From Mycobacterium neglectum (GTDB lineage: Bacteria > Actinomycetota > Actinomycetes > Mycobacteriales > Mycobacteriaceae), in assembly GCF_002591975.1 (NCBI RefSeq), contig NZ_NVQE01000027.1, forward strand, positions 1 through 64,000: 64,000 bases of DNA, read 5' to 3'. This document shows positions 17,869 through 26,837 of this stretch, piece by piece. A program made the translations under genes and the position numbers. The first letter of the stretch is position 1. The number at the start of each line of letters is the position of its first letter. The notes beneath the pieces are model-generated. The model did not search any database, was not told the origin of the DNA, and worked only from the letters and a program-made list of their open reading frames with translations.

Positions 17869-19746
17869 GTGACGACCACCCTCGCCCTCTCTGACGAGCA
17901 CACGGACAAGGCCCCGACACGCAGGGCGAAAGGCCACCTTTCCGTTGTCTCGCGGGTGCAACTCGCCGTCCTGCTTGTGGCGACGGCGGTGCTGTACCTG
18001 TGGAACCTGTCGGCCAGCGGGTGGGCGAACGCCTTCTACACGGCGGCGGCGCAGGCAGGCGCCAGCAACTGGACGGCGATGCTGTTCGGGTCCAGCGATG
18101 CCGCGAACGCGATCACCGTGGACAAAACACCAGCGGCGCTATGGGTCATCGACATATCGGTTCGGCTGTTCGGCCTGAATCCGTGGAGCGTGCTGGTGCC
18201 TCAGGCGCTCGAGGGGGTCGCGGCGGTCGCGCTGCTGTACTTCGCTGTCCGCCGTGTCGCCGGAGCTGGGGCGGGACTGTTGGCCGGTGCGGTGCTCGCG
18301 CTGACGCCCGTCGCAGCGCTGATCTTTCGGTTCAACAACCCTGATGCGCTGCTCGTACTGTTGTTGGTCGCTGCGGCATACTGCGTGCAACGGGCATGTG
18401 AAAAGGACGCCAGCCGTTGGTGGTTGGTGGCTGCGGGCGTTGCGGTGGGATTCGGCTTCCTCGCCAAGATGCTGCAGGCGTTCCTGGTGCTGCCCGGATT
18501 CGCGGCGGCCTATCTGGTCGCTGGGCACCGCCCGCGCAAGCGCCGCCTCGCCGACTTGTTGATCGCGGCCACCGCCGTCGTGGTCTCCGGCGGGTGGTAC
18601 CTCGCGCTCGTCGAACTATGGCCGACGTCCGCGCGGCCGTACATCGGAGGTTCGCAGCACAACAGCATCATCGAATTGACACTGGGCTACAACGGTTTAG
18701 GCCGGTTGACGGGCAACGAAACCGGTGGACTGGGCAATCTCAACCACGACGTCGGCTGGGGCCGGCTGTTCGGCGTGGGGATGGGGTCGGACATCGCGTG
18801 GCTGCTGCCCGCGGCGGTGATCTGCGTCGTGACGGGCGTGATCGTCACGCGGCGCGCACCCCGTACCGACCCGACCCGCGCCGCACTCATCATCTGGGGT
18901 GGCTGGCTTGCCGTCACCGCGGTGGTGTTCAGCTTCGCCAACGGCATCGTGCACTCGTACTACACCGTTGCTCTCGCACCTGCCATCGGTGCATGCATCG
19001 GCATCGGGGCAACGCTGTTGTGGCAGAGACGATTCGACGTCCGAGCGGCGGTCACAATCGCCGGTGCTGTGCTCGTCACCGTCCTCCTTGCCGCGGAGTT
19101 GCTGTCCCGTCACGCGGAATGGACGCCGTGGCTGCGCGCGAGTGTCATGGTCGGGGGAGTAGCCGCGGCGACGCTGCTGCTGGTCTCCAGTCGGATGGGG
19201 CCGAATGTCACGCGGTCAATCGCCACCCTGGCGCTCGTGTCGTGTCTGGCCGCCCCCGCGGCCCACTCGATCGCGACCGCGGCGTCGTCCCACAGCGGCG
19301 CGATACCGACCGTCGGACCGACCCATCACTCGTTCGGCGGTGGTAGGGCCGGGCCACCGGCGGGACTGCTGGACTCGCCCAAGCCCGGGCAGGCACTTTC
19401 GGCAGCACTGGCCAACGGCGCCGGTAACTACACCTGGGCCGCAGCGGTCATCGGTTCCAACAACGCCGCGGGATATCAGCTGGCGAGCGGGGCGCCGGTG
19501 ATGGCCGTCGGGGGTTTCAACGGCACCGACCCCGCACCCACGCTCGAGGAATTCCAGAACTATGTGGCGACGCGGCAGGTCCATTACTTCATCGGCGGCC
19601 GGATGCTGACCGGGCGTTGGGGATCGTCGAACAGCGGCAGCCGTGAGTCTGCATACATCGCGCAGTGGGTGGAGACGCACTACACCCCAATTGTCGTCGA
19701 CCACGCGGTCGTCTATGACCTCAGCGTGCTGCCGCGGAATTCATAG
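17869..19746 (+). CDS. GT39-family (PMT/ArnT-like) membrane glycosyltransferase
   Basis: 625 residues with about eleven hydrophobic segments and a C-terminal extracellular domain of roughly 160 residues. Family landmarks are LYLWNLSASGWANAFY near the first segment, TVDKTPAALW (the usual DKPP is DKTP here), FRFNNPDALLVLLLVAAAY, ARPYIGGSQHNS and VHSYYTVALAPAIGA. GT39/ArnT-type enzymes use a polyprenyl-phosphate sugar on the outer face of the membrane; donor and acceptor here are unknown. GTG 17869 gives MTTTLALSDEHTDK, parallel to the paralogue at 21103. It sits 23 bases after the kinase stop and probably belongs to the regulon. Confidence 0.82.
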   Translation: MTTTLALSDEHTDKAPTRRAKGHLSVVSRVQLAVLLVATAVLYLWNLSASGWANAFYTAAAQAGASNWTAMLFGSSDAANAITVDKTPAALWVIDISVRLFGLNPWSVLVPQALEGVAAVALLYFAVRRVAGAGAGLLAGAVLALTPVAALIFRFNNPDALLVLLLVAAAYCVQRACEKDASRWWLVAAGVAVGFGFLAKMLQAFLVLPGFAAAYLVAGHRPRKRRLADLLIAATAVVVSGGWYLALVELWPTSARPYIGGSQHNSIIELTLGYNGLGRLTGNETGGLGNLNHDVGWGRLFGVGMGSDIAWLLPAAVICVVTGVIVTRRAPRTDPTRAALIIWGGWLAVTAVVFSFANGIVHSYYTVALAPAIGACIGIGATLLWQRRFDVRAAVTIAGAVLVTVLLAAELLSRHAEWTPWLRASVMVGGVAAATLLLVSSRMGPNVTRSIATLALVSCLAAPAAHSIATAASSHSGAIPTVGPTHHSFGGGRAGPPAGLLDSPKPGQALSAALANGAGNYTWAAAVIGSNNAAGYQLASGAPVMAVGGFNGTDPAPTLEEFQNYVATRQVHYFIGGRMLTGRWGSSNSGSRESAYIAQWVETHYTPIVVDHAVVYDLSVLPRNS

Positions 19747-19758
19747 CTGGCATACAGC
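19741..19758 (+). promoter_or_regulatory. PhoP-like box upstream of the GT2-GtrA gene
   Basis: TCATAGC (19741-19747), spacer TGGC, ATACAGC (19752-19758). The 20-base stretch starting at 19739 matches the one at 15470 upstream of the regulator at 17 of 20 positions. The box overlaps the stop codon of the preceding GT39 gene (TAG 19744-19746), so it would place an extra promoter inside the operon. Confidence 0.55.
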
Positions 19759-19793
19759 TTGGCCCAACGGCCAGCACAACCTGCACCTCGAAC

Positions 19794-21062
19794 ATGGGTT
19801 TCATGACCGATACCGCCCTCGAACGTGGCACTTCTGCTCGGAGGACAATCCAACGGCGACCCAACGCCACCGAGATCGCGCGCGATGCAGGCGTGCCCGT
19901 GCTCGACGTGGTGGTGCCGGTGTACAACGAACAGTCCGCCCTAGCCGACTCGATCCACCGACTGCACCGGCACCTTCGGGACCACTTTCCGTTCTCGGCG
20001 CGCATCACCATCGCCGACAACGCAAGCATCGACGACACCCAGCAGATCGCCACCGAACTCGCGGCCGAGCTGAGCGGCGTCCGTGTCGTGCGGGTGCCGG
20101 AGAAGGGGCGAGGCCGGGCGTTGCACGCGGTGTGGTCGGCGTCTGATTCGCCGGTGCTGGTCTACATGGACGTGGACCTGTCCACCGATCTCGCCGCACT
20201 CGCCCCGCTGGTGGCTCCGCTGGTATCAGGCCATTCCGATCTGGCGATCGGCACCCGGCTGGGCCGCGGCTCGCGGGTGTCGCGAGGCGCCAAACGTGAG
20301 GTCATCTCCCGCTGTTACAACTGGATTCTGAAATCTACTCTCGCAGCTGGCTTTTCCGATGCGCAGTGCGGATTCAAGGCGATTCGGGCCGACGTGGCGA
20401 AACTGCTGCTGCCCCACGTCGAGGACACCGGATGGTTCTTCGACACCGAACTGCTGGTGTTGGCCGAACGCAGCGGTCTGCGCATCCACGAGGTCCCGGT
20501 GGACTGGGTGGACGACCCGGACAGCCGGGTGGACATCGTCGCGACCGCCGCCGCTGATCTGAAGGGCATCGGCCGGCTGCTGCGCAGCTTTGCGAAAGGG
20601 ACCATTCCGGTGAATACGATCGCCGCACAGCTCGGTCCGCCCGGGTTGACAGCGGCGCCGCGCTCACTGTTGCGGCAAGCGGTGCGGTTCGGTGCCGTCG
20701 GAGTGGTGTCGTCGGTGGCGTACATCGCGCTGTTCATGGCGATGCAGGGATCACTCGGCGCGCAGTCGGCGAACCTGATCGCGTTGCTGCTCACCGCGAT
20801 CGGCAACACCGCGGCCAACCGCCGCTTCACGTTCGGTATCGGCGGCAGGACGAACGTGGCCCGCCATCACGTCGAAGGCCTCATCGTGTTTGCGATCGCG
20901 CTGGCGATCACCAGCGGATCGCTGGCCGTGTTACACCTGTTAGTCGCCGATCCACACCACCTGATCGAGCTCGTCGTGCTGGTGATGGCCAACCTGATGG
21001 CCACCGCCGCGCGGTTCGTCCTCTTGCGCGGGTGGGTGTTTCACCCCCGCCGGGCCCACTGA
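19794..21062 (+). CDS. GT2 (dolichol-phosphate-mannose synthase-like) glycosyltransferase fused to GtrA
   Basis: 422 residues. The N-terminal GT-A domain (about 40-270) has VVVPVYNEQSALADS, nucleotide-sugar residues ADNASIDDT, the DxD motif YMDVDLSTD and AGFSDAQCGFKAIRAD with the DTGWFFDTELLVLAER acceptor helix. The C-terminal part (about 297-420) is a four-segment GtrA domain (LRQAVRFGAVGVVSSVAYIAL ... ANRRFTFG ... ARFVLLRGWVF). The GT2 part should charge polyprenyl phosphate with a sugar on the inner face, and GtrA domains are linked to moving such lipids across. It thus could supply the donor for the two flanking GT39 enzymes. ATG 19794 or ATG 19803 may be the start. Confidence 0.85.
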   Translation: MGFMTDTALERGTSARRTIQRRPNATEIARDAGVPVLDVVVPVYNEQSALADSIHRLHRHLRDHFPFSARITIADNASIDDTQQIATELAAELSGVRVVRVPEKGRGRALHAVWSASDSPVLVYMDVDLSTDLAALAPLVAPLVSGHSDLAIGTRLGRGSRVSRGAKREVISRCYNWILKSTLAAGFSDAQCGFKAIRADVAKLLLPHVEDTGWFFDTELLVLAERSGLRIHEVPVDWVDDPDSRVDIVATAAADLKGIGRLLRSFAKGTIPVNTIAAQLGPPGLTAAPRSLLRQAVRFGAVGVVSSVAYIALFMAMQGSLGAQSANLIALLLTAIGNTAANRRFTFGIGGRTNVARHHVEGLIVFAIALAITSGSLAVLHLLVADPHHLIELVVLVMANLMATAARFVLLRGWVFHPRRAH

Positions 21063-21102
21063 CCTTCTCTGACAATCTCCTGACCGAAAAGGCAACTCAT
21101 CG

Positions 21103-23004
21103 ATGACCATCACCGACGCCCAACCGCACACGACGCCGGCTGCCGACGACCCTGCCAACGGCGCGCAGCCGCGCTGGGTTCGACCCGCGCTGTTCTCCCT
21201 TCTAGCCGCGACCGCAGTGCTTTACCTGTGGGGACTGGGGTCATCCGGCTGGGCCAATGACTACTACGCAGCAGCTGTGCAGGCGGGCACCCAGGACTGG
21301 AAGGCCTGGCTGTTCGGCTCGCTCGACGCGGGCAATGCGATCACCGTCGACAAGCCGCCCGCGTCACTGTGGTTGATGGTGTTGTCCGGCAGGATCCTCG
21401 GCTTCAGCGCCTTCACGATGCTCCTGCCCCAGGCGTTGATGGGGGTCGGTGCCGTGGGGACGCTGTATGCGACTGTCCGCCGGTCCAGCGGCCCGGCGGC
21501 GGGCCTGATGGCTGGCGCCGCGTTGGCGTTGACCCCGGTCGCGGCGTTGATGTTCCGGTTCAACAATCCCGATGCCCTGTTGGTGTTGTTGTTGGTGGTG
21601 GCCGCGTACTGCATGGTGCGCGCCATCGAAACCGCGAGCACCCGCTGGATCGCCCTGGCGGGCGCCGTGATTGGCTTTGCATTCCTGACGAAGCAGCTAC
21701 AGGCTTTCTTGATCGTCCCCGGTTTGGCGCTGGCGTTCCTCGTCGCGGCTCCGGTCGGCATCTGGAAGCGCATCGGAAAGCTGGCCATCGGCGGTATCGC
21801 GATGGTCGTGTCGGCCGGCTGGTATCTCGTGCTCGTCGACCTGTGGCCCGCCGATTCCCGGCCGTACATCGGCGGCTCATCGGACAACAGCCTGCTCCAG
21901 CTCACGTTGGGCTACAACGGAATCGACCGTGTGCTCGGCGGCGGCGAAGGGCGCCCGCCCGGCGGACCGCCCGACGGCCCGGGGGCGGACCTCGGCGGGG
22001 CGCACAACGTGTTGTTCGGTGGGGAGCCGGGCCTCGGCCGATTGTTCGGCCATTCGATGGGCACCCAGGCGTCGTGGCTGCTACCTGCCGCACTGATCGG
22101 TCTGCTCGCAGGGCTGTGGTTGACCCGGCGTGCGGTCCGCACGGACAATCTGCGTGCCGCGCTGCTGCTGTGGGGCGGCTGGCTGATCGTTACCGGTGCG
22201 GTGTTCAGTTTCATGGATGGCATCATTCATCCCTATTACACGGTTGCATTGGCGCCGGCGATCGCGGCGCTGATCGGTATCTCGGCGCGAGAGCTGTGGC
22301 GTAGCAGGGAGTTTCTGAGATCGCGCATGCTGGTGGCGAGCATGTTGGCGGCCACCGGCGTATGGGCCTTCATCCTGATGGACCGCACGCCGGAGTGGTG
22401 GCCGGCGGTGCGCTGGGTGGCGTTGGTGGGCTCAATCGTCGTCGCATTGATCCTGGTGTTCGGGGCACACCGTGTCGGCCGTTGGACGGCACTCTTGGCA
22501 GCGTGTGCAATGCTTTTCGGTGTTCTCGGGCCTGCCGCGTACTCAATCCAGACGGTGACGAATGCTCACAGCAGTGGACCGATGGCAATGGCAGGCCCGA
22601 GCAGTAACGCCCAGATCGGGCCGCCGGGCGGTCCTGACGGTCCGCCCCGCGGTGCCGTCGACAATCCTTTGCTTGAAGATCTCGTCAGACGCGCTGACAA
22701 CCGTTGGGCAGCAGCGACCGTCGGATCGATGACGGCGGGCAGTCTCGAATTGAAGACCGGCGCGTCGGTCATGGCGATCGGCGGATTCACCGGCTCGGAC
22801 AACTCGCCGACACTCGCGCAGTTCCAGGACTACGTCACCAACCATGACGTGCGGTATTTCATCTCCGGAAACCACGACGGCCCACCGCCGTGGCGGGAGT
22901 CTGGCACTTCGAACGACATCACGGCCTGGGTGAAGCAGAACTTCACACCGGTCGATATTGCCGGCACGACGGTGTACGACCTCGACGCACCGATCAGTAA
23001 GTGA
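21103..23004 (+). CDS. GT39-family membrane glycosyltransferase, paralogue of the gene at 17869
   Basis: 633 residues. It mirrors the upstream GT39 along its whole length: LYLWGLGSSGWANDYY, TVDKPPASLWLM (intact DKPP), FRFNNPDALLVLLLVVAAYC, SRPYIGGSSDNSLLQLTLGYNGIDR and IIHPYYTVALAPAIAA. The C-terminal domains align too (ASVMAIGGFTGSDNSPTLAQFQDYV against APVMAVGGFNGTDPAPTLEEFQNYV). A glycine/proline-rich loop (about residues 285-305) is an insertion relative to its paralogue. The pair looks like a tandem duplication around the GT2-GtrA gene. Imperfect CTGAC repeats at 21059, 21069 and 21080 precede the start; they do not fit the PhoP box well. Confidence 0.84.
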   Translation: MTITDAQPHTTPAADDPANGAQPRWVRPALFSLLAATAVLYLWGLGSSGWANDYYAAAVQAGTQDWKAWLFGSLDAGNAITVDKPPASLWLMVLSGRILGFSAFTMLLPQALMGVGAVGTLYATVRRSSGPAAGLMAGAALALTPVAALMFRFNNPDALLVLLLVVAAYCMVRAIETASTRWIALAGAVIGFAFLTKQLQAFLIVPGLALAFLVAAPVGIWKRIGKLAIGGIAMVVSAGWYLVLVDLWPADSRPYIGGSSDNSLLQLTLGYNGIDRVLGGGEGRPPGGPPDGPGADLGGAHNVLFGGEPGLGRLFGHSMGTQASWLLPAALIGLLAGLWLTRRAVRTDNLRAALLLWGGWLIVTGAVFSFMDGIIHPYYTVALAPAIAALIGISARELWRSREFLRSRMLVASMLAATGVWAFILMDRTPEWWPAVRWVALVGSIVVALILVFGAHRVGRWTALLAACAMLFGVLGPAAYSIQTVTNAHSSGPMAMAGPSSNAQIGPPGGPDGPPRGAVDNPLLEDLVRRADNRWAAATVGSMTAGSLELKTGASVMAIGGFTGSDNSPTLAQFQDYVTNHDVRYFISGNHDGPPPWRESGTSNDITAWVKQNFTPVDIAGTTVYDLDAPISK

Positions 23005-23077
23005 TGCGTCCGGGGCCAGCACCCTCGCCATTTTGATCGGGATGATTCTCTTCGCCTCGGACGCCACTGAGCGGCGA

Positions 23078-23083
23078 TACAGT
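23078..23083 (+). promoter_or_regulatory. -10 element for a leaderless carbonic anhydrase transcript
   Basis: TACAGT (TANNNT type) ends 6 bases before the ATG at 23090, consistent with transcription starting at the start codon. No Shine-Dalgarno is visible. Confidence 0.5.
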
Positions 23084-23089
23084 CGAAAG

Positions 23090-23581
23090 ATGTCTGTGAC
23101 CGACGACTACCTGAAGAACAACGAGGCCTACGCGAGCTCCTTCTCAGGCCCGCTGCCGCTGCCGCCGAGCAAGCACGTCGCCGTGGTGGCGTGCATGGAC
23201 GCCCGGCTCGACGTGTACCGAATGCTCGGCCTCGGCGACGGCGAGGCCCACGTCATCCGCAATGCCGGCGGCGTGATCACCGACGACGAGATCCGCTCGC
23301 TGGCCATCAGTCAGCGGTTACTCGGCACCAGAGAGATCATCCTGATCCATCACACCGACTGCGGGATGCTGACCTTCACCGACGACGGGTTCAAACAGCA
23401 GATCCAGGACGACACCGGCATCAAACCGGAGTGGGCCGCGGAGGCGTTCATCGACGTCGACGAGGACGTGCGTCAGTCGCTGCGCCGCATCGAGGCCAGT
23501 CCCTTTGTCACCAAACACGAGTCCCTGCGCGGCTTTGTTTTCGACGTGGCGACGGGCCGTCTCAACGAAGTGACGCTCTAG
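23090..23581 (+). CDS. canA: Beta-carbonic anhydrase (Rv1284 type)
   Basis: 163 residues, the same length as Rv1284. Zinc ligands Cys35, His88 and Cys91 and the Asp37/Arg39 dyad are in the expected motifs VACMDARLD and LIHHTDCGML. It interconverts CO2 and bicarbonate in the cytosol. ATG 23090 was chosen because it matches homologue length; the upstream frame has no conserved residues. In M. tuberculosis this gene is next to cysD; here about 4.9 kb of P450 genes separate them. Confidence 0.9.
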   Translation: MSVTDDYLKNNEAYASSFSGPLPLPPSKHVAVVACMDARLDVYRMLGLGDGEAHVIRNAGGVITDDEIRSLAISQRLLGTREIILIHHTDCGMLTFTDDGFKQQIQDDTGIKPEWAAEAFIDVDEDVRQSLRRIEASPFVTKHESLRGFVFDVATGRLNEVTL

Positions 23582-23883
23582 ACCCTCCGCCGTGGGCCCC
23601 CGCGGCTGGGGACGCACGGTTGTCAACGGGGTCACTCGCGTTTCGTGTACGACAAGCGTGCGGTCGCCATGGCAGGCCACTCGATGACCCGAGTTCCCGA
23701 TACCTTAATGTCCCAGCGACAGCACCAGTTTCGTCCGTGGAGCAGATCGCCGGTCGCGCGGCCGTCAAAAATGTCAATCCTGCGATTTCCTCCGTCTCCT
23801 GGCGGTACTGTCGGCCCTCTTCCCTGAGGTTTCGGGAACTGCGCTGACCAGCCCTCAGCGTCGGTTGAGAAGGAGCCGCAACA
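23582..23883. other. 302-base intergenic region before the P450 cluster
   Basis: No gene is supported. A short hairpin, CCGTGG (23590-23595) with CCGCGG (23600-23605) including one G-U pair, lies 8 bases past the carbonic anhydrase stop and could end its transcript. A 9-bp inverted pair AGTTCCCGA (23692-23700) and TCGGGAACT (23832-23840) brackets the part nearest the ferredoxin gene and could be regulatory. A good Shine-Dalgarno (AAGGAG) precedes the ferredoxin GTG. Confidence 0.5.
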
Positions 23884-24099
23884 GTGCGCATTGTCGTGGA
23901 TTTGAATCGTTGCCTCGGATATGCGCAGTGTGTGCCGCTGGCGCCGGAAGTGCTGCAACTGCAGGGCGAGGAAGCGCTGGCATACGACCCGAACCCGGAC
24001 GACTCGCAACGCCAGCAGGTGGCGCGGGCCGTCGCGTCGTGCCCGGTGCAGGCGATCATCGCCGAGATGGATCCGCCCGCGGACCGGACGACGAAGTGA
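23884..24099 (+). CDS. [3Fe-4S] ferredoxin, P450 redox partner
   Basis: 71 residues. Cluster ligands are Cys10, Cys16 and Cys53 (followed by Pro), with Tyr13 at the position that varies in this family and would be a fourth Cys in a 4Fe-4S protein; a 3Fe-4S cluster is expected. Short acidic ferredoxins of this kind feed electrons to mycobacterial P450s. GTG 23884 has AAGGAG 8 bases upstream. Its stop overlaps the reductase GTG (GTGA), and the P450 follows, so the three form one electron-transfer operon. Confidence 0.88.
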   Translation: MRIVVDLNRCLGYAQCVPLAPEVLQLQGEEALAYDPNPDDSQRQQVARAVASCPVQAIIAEMDPPADRTTK

Positions 24100-25499
24100 G
24101 CACCCATCCGCTGATCGACGAGATCGTCAGCACCTTCAAGGCGGAGGGGCGGATCGTGATCGTCGGCGCGTCGCTGGCCGGACTGCGTGCTGCGGAGGCG
24201 TTGCGGGACGAGGGGTTCACCGGCTCGCTGACCATCATCGGCGACGAAGTGCACGAGCCGTACGACCGCCCGCCGCTTTCCAAGCAGGTACTCAAGGGGT
24301 GGGTGCCTGCGGGTAACACGAAGCTGCCTCGATTGCGGGCAGTCGACGCCGACTGGCGGCTCGGCGTGGCGGCAACCGGATTGGACCGCGACAACCGAGA
24401 AGTGCTGTTGGCCAACGGCGATAAGGTGCCCTATGACCGGCTGCTGATTGCCACCGGAGTCCGGTCCCGCGGATGGTTCAACCCCGAAGAGGCGAAGCTG
24501 AGGGGTCTCTACACGCTGCGTACCAGCGACGACGCCGCAGCGATTCAGACCGCGTTCAAGGCCAAGCCCAAGCGGGTGCTGATCGTCGGCGCGGGCTTCA
24601 TCGGCTCCGAAATGGCCTCGGTCTGTCGTGATCTCGGCCTGGATGTGACGGTTGCGGAACGCTCGAGCGCGCCACTGGTGGGCGCGCTCGGTGGGGTGAT
24701 CGGCGACATCGCCGCCAAAATGCAGCGTGATGCCGGAGTCGATCTGCGCACCGGTGTGGCAGTCGAGGCGCTGGAAGGAGACGCCGACGGACACGTCCGG
24801 CGCGCCAAGCTCTCCGATGGCACCACGCTTGACGTCGATGTGGTGGTGGCGTCGCTGGGGTCCATTCGCAACGTGGAATGGCTCGAAGGGGCCGAACTCG
24901 CCAGCGGGTTCTGGGGGGTGGCCTGCGACGCCGGTTGTCGCGCATTCGACATCAACGGCGTGGTGACCGACAACATCTTCGTCGCAGGCGACATCGCGCG
25001 AGCCCCGCATGTGCTCTACGAGTACGAGTTCATGGCAATCGAGCACGTAGACGCCGCGGTGCTCGGTGCCCAGACCGCCGCCCACAACATGGTCAACCTC
25101 GAGAGGGCACGACGACCGCATCTGCCGTTGCCGCAATTCTGGTCAGGTCAGTTCGGCGTGAACATCAAGGGCTGCGGCGTGTGCTCCTTCGGTGACGAGA
25201 TCGTCTTCACCCAGGGCTCCGTCGAGGATCTCCGATTCGCAGCCGCCTTCGGCAAGAACGGCCGCATCGTGGGCGCCATCACCTTCAACCACGGCAAGTG
25301 GCTCGAGTACTACGGCAGACTCATCGAGCAATCGGCGCCCTTCCCGCCACCACCGCCCGGCTATGACGAGCCGCCAGACGCGGAGCCGATGTCGGCCCGC
25401 TTTCCCGACCCACGGGAACCGACGGGAATTCCGGATGTTGTTCTCACCGGCCATGATCCGACGTCACGAGGCGCCGAGTTCCGCCCCAAGAGCCGCTAG
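24096..25499 (+). CDS. NAD(P)H:ferredoxin reductase, FAD-dependent
   Basis: 467 residues. FAD dinucleotide fold IVIVGASLAGLRAAEAL (about residues 19-35), substrate-side YDRPPLSKQVLKG, second Rossmann fold VLIVGAGFIGSEMAS for NAD(P)H (about 150-164), and the FAD-closing motif IFVAGDIARAPHVLYE. This is the putidaredoxin/rhodocoxin reductase type. The C-terminus carries a proline-rich tail of about 50 residues (PFPPPPPGYDEPPDAEP) beyond the usual end. GTG 24096 overlaps the ferredoxin stop. It would pass electrons from NAD(P)H to the ferredoxin and on to the P450. Confidence 0.9.
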   Translation: MSTHPLIDEIVSTFKAEGRIVIVGASLAGLRAAEALRDEGFTGSLTIIGDEVHEPYDRPPLSKQVLKGWVPAGNTKLPRLRAVDADWRLGVAATGLDRDNREVLLANGDKVPYDRLLIATGVRSRGWFNPEEAKLRGLYTLRTSDDAAAIQTAFKAKPKRVLIVGAGFIGSEMASVCRDLGLDVTVAERSSAPLVGALGGVIGDIAAKMQRDAGVDLRTGVAVEALEGDADGHVRRAKLSDGTTLDVDVVVASLGSIRNVEWLEGAELASGFWGVACDAGCRAFDINGVVTDNIFVAGDIARAPHVLYEYEFMAIEHVDAAVLGAQTAAHNMVNLERARRPHLPLPQFWSGQFGVNIKGCGVCSFGDEIVFTQGSVEDLRFAAAFGKNGRIVGAITFNHGKWLEYYGRLIEQSAPFPPPPPGYDEPPDAEPMSARFPDPREPTGIPDVVLTGHDPTSRGAEFRPKSR

Positions 25500-25523
25500 C
25501 CCGCCCTCAGGAAGAGAGCTGCC

Positions 25524-26798
25524 ATGACCACCGCAGAGACCGCCTGGACAGAGGCGATGAGGTACGAGAACCGCCACGACCCGTACCGATTCTTCGACGA
25601 GCTTCGAAAGACGCCGGTCGTACAGGTCGCCGACAAGGTCTACGTCGTCACCGGTTACCGCGAGCTGTTGCAACTCGCACACGACCCACACGTCAGCTCG
25701 GACATCAGTCGCAGCCCCATCTCGGCCAAACCGGCCGCCGACGCGCCAGACGTCGGCGCCGATCACATGGACGCCTACGGCCGCGAGCCGAGCCTGATTG
25801 TTTCCGACCCGGCCAAGCACGACAAGCAGCGCCGACAGGTGATGCGGCACTTCGCGCCGCCGCATTCCCCGGACGTCATCCCCAACATGGCGGCCGACAT
25901 CCAGACGCTGTGCGATGAACTGCTCGATAAGGCAAAGGAGAAGGGCAGCAACACGTTCGATGTGGTCGACGAATACGCCTACCCGGTGCCGGTGGCCGTG
26001 ATCTGCAAGATCCTTGGCGTGCCGGTGGCGGACGAGCCCACCTTTCACGGCTGGATCTTCGACTTCATGGCGGGCGCAGATATGGGCCCGGACGCCGACA
26101 CCGAAGAAGGCCGGGCGCGCGCGCAGAAGGGTAAGGAAAGCACTGCCGCACTCACCGCCTACATGGCCGATCTCATCCATGGGTTCTTGACCGATCCGCA
26201 GGACAATGTGCTGTCCAAGTTGGTGAATGACACGAACGGGCCGGACGGGCCGATGACACCGAAAGAGGCTGCGGCCAACGCGATGCTGCTGCTCATCGCC
26301 GGGCACGACTCCACGGTCAACACCATCGCGCACTGTGTGTTGACGCTGCTGCGCAACCCGGAGTCGATTGACCTGCTCCACGAGAAGCCGGAGCTGATCC
26401 CCAAGGCGATCGAGGAGGTGCTTCGGCTGCAGTCGGCCGTCCAGTTCTTCCCCAGCCGCAGCGTCACCGCCGACATCGAGGTCGGCGGGACCGTCATCCC
26501 CGCGGGCTCGGCGGTGCATCTGCTGTACGGCGCGGCCAACCGCGATCCCAAACGCTTCCCCGACCCCGAGAAGTTCGACATCCAGCGTCCTGACAACCAA
26601 CACGTGGGCTGGGGCCGCGGAGTACACAGTTGCGTCGGAGGTCCGCTGGCGCGCCTGGAGGTCAACATCGCGCTGGAGACGTTCTTACGGCGCGTGGAGA
26701 ACCCCCGACTGGTCGTCGACCCGCCGCCGTACCGGGTGAACCAGGTGTTCCGCGGTCCGCTGCATCTCGAGGTCGAGTTCGACGAGATCAAGGATTGA
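25524..26798 (+). CDS. Cytochrome P450
   Basis: 424 residues, soluble bacterial class I P450. I-helix oxygen-binding motif AGHDST (259-264), K-helix ExxR (Glu298-Arg301) and the heme-binding loop WGRGVHSCVGGPLARLE with Cys370 as the thiolate ligand. The C-helix has DPAKHDKQRRQVMRHFAP. Substrate and CYP family cannot be assigned by eye. It lies 24 bases after the ferredoxin reductase, and a zinc alcohol dehydrogenase follows, which could oxidise a hydroxylated product further. Confidence 0.92.
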   Translation: MTTAETAWTEAMRYENRHDPYRFFDELRKTPVVQVADKVYVVTGYRELLQLAHDPHVSSDISRSPISAKPAADAPDVGADHMDAYGREPSLIVSDPAKHDKQRRQVMRHFAPPHSPDVIPNMAADIQTLCDELLDKAKEKGSNTFDVVDEYAYPVPVAVICKILGVPVADEPTFHGWIFDFMAGADMGPDADTEEGRARAQKGKESTAALTAYMADLIHGFLTDPQDNVLSKLVNDTNGPDGPMTPKEAAANAMLLLIAGHDSTVNTIAHCVLTLLRNPESIDLLHEKPELIPKAIEEVLRLQSAVQFFPSRSVTADIEVGGTVIPAGSAVHLLYGAANRDPKRFPDPEKFDIQRPDNQHVGWGRGVHSCVGGPLARLEVNIALETFLRRVENPRLVVDPPPYRVNQVFRGPLHLEVEFDEIKD

Positions 26799-26837
26799 CG
26801 CCGAGAGCGAAGCGACGGGGAGAAAGGAGGCCGCGAA

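Noticed and set aside
21059..21084. CTGAC repeats before the second GT39 gene as a fourth PhoP-like box
   Set aside because: Spacing is 10 and 11 bases, but the units do not match TCACAGC.
23562..25136. A 524-codon minus-strand frame over the ferredoxin and reductase genes
   Set aside because: It covers two well-supported genes and has no family features.
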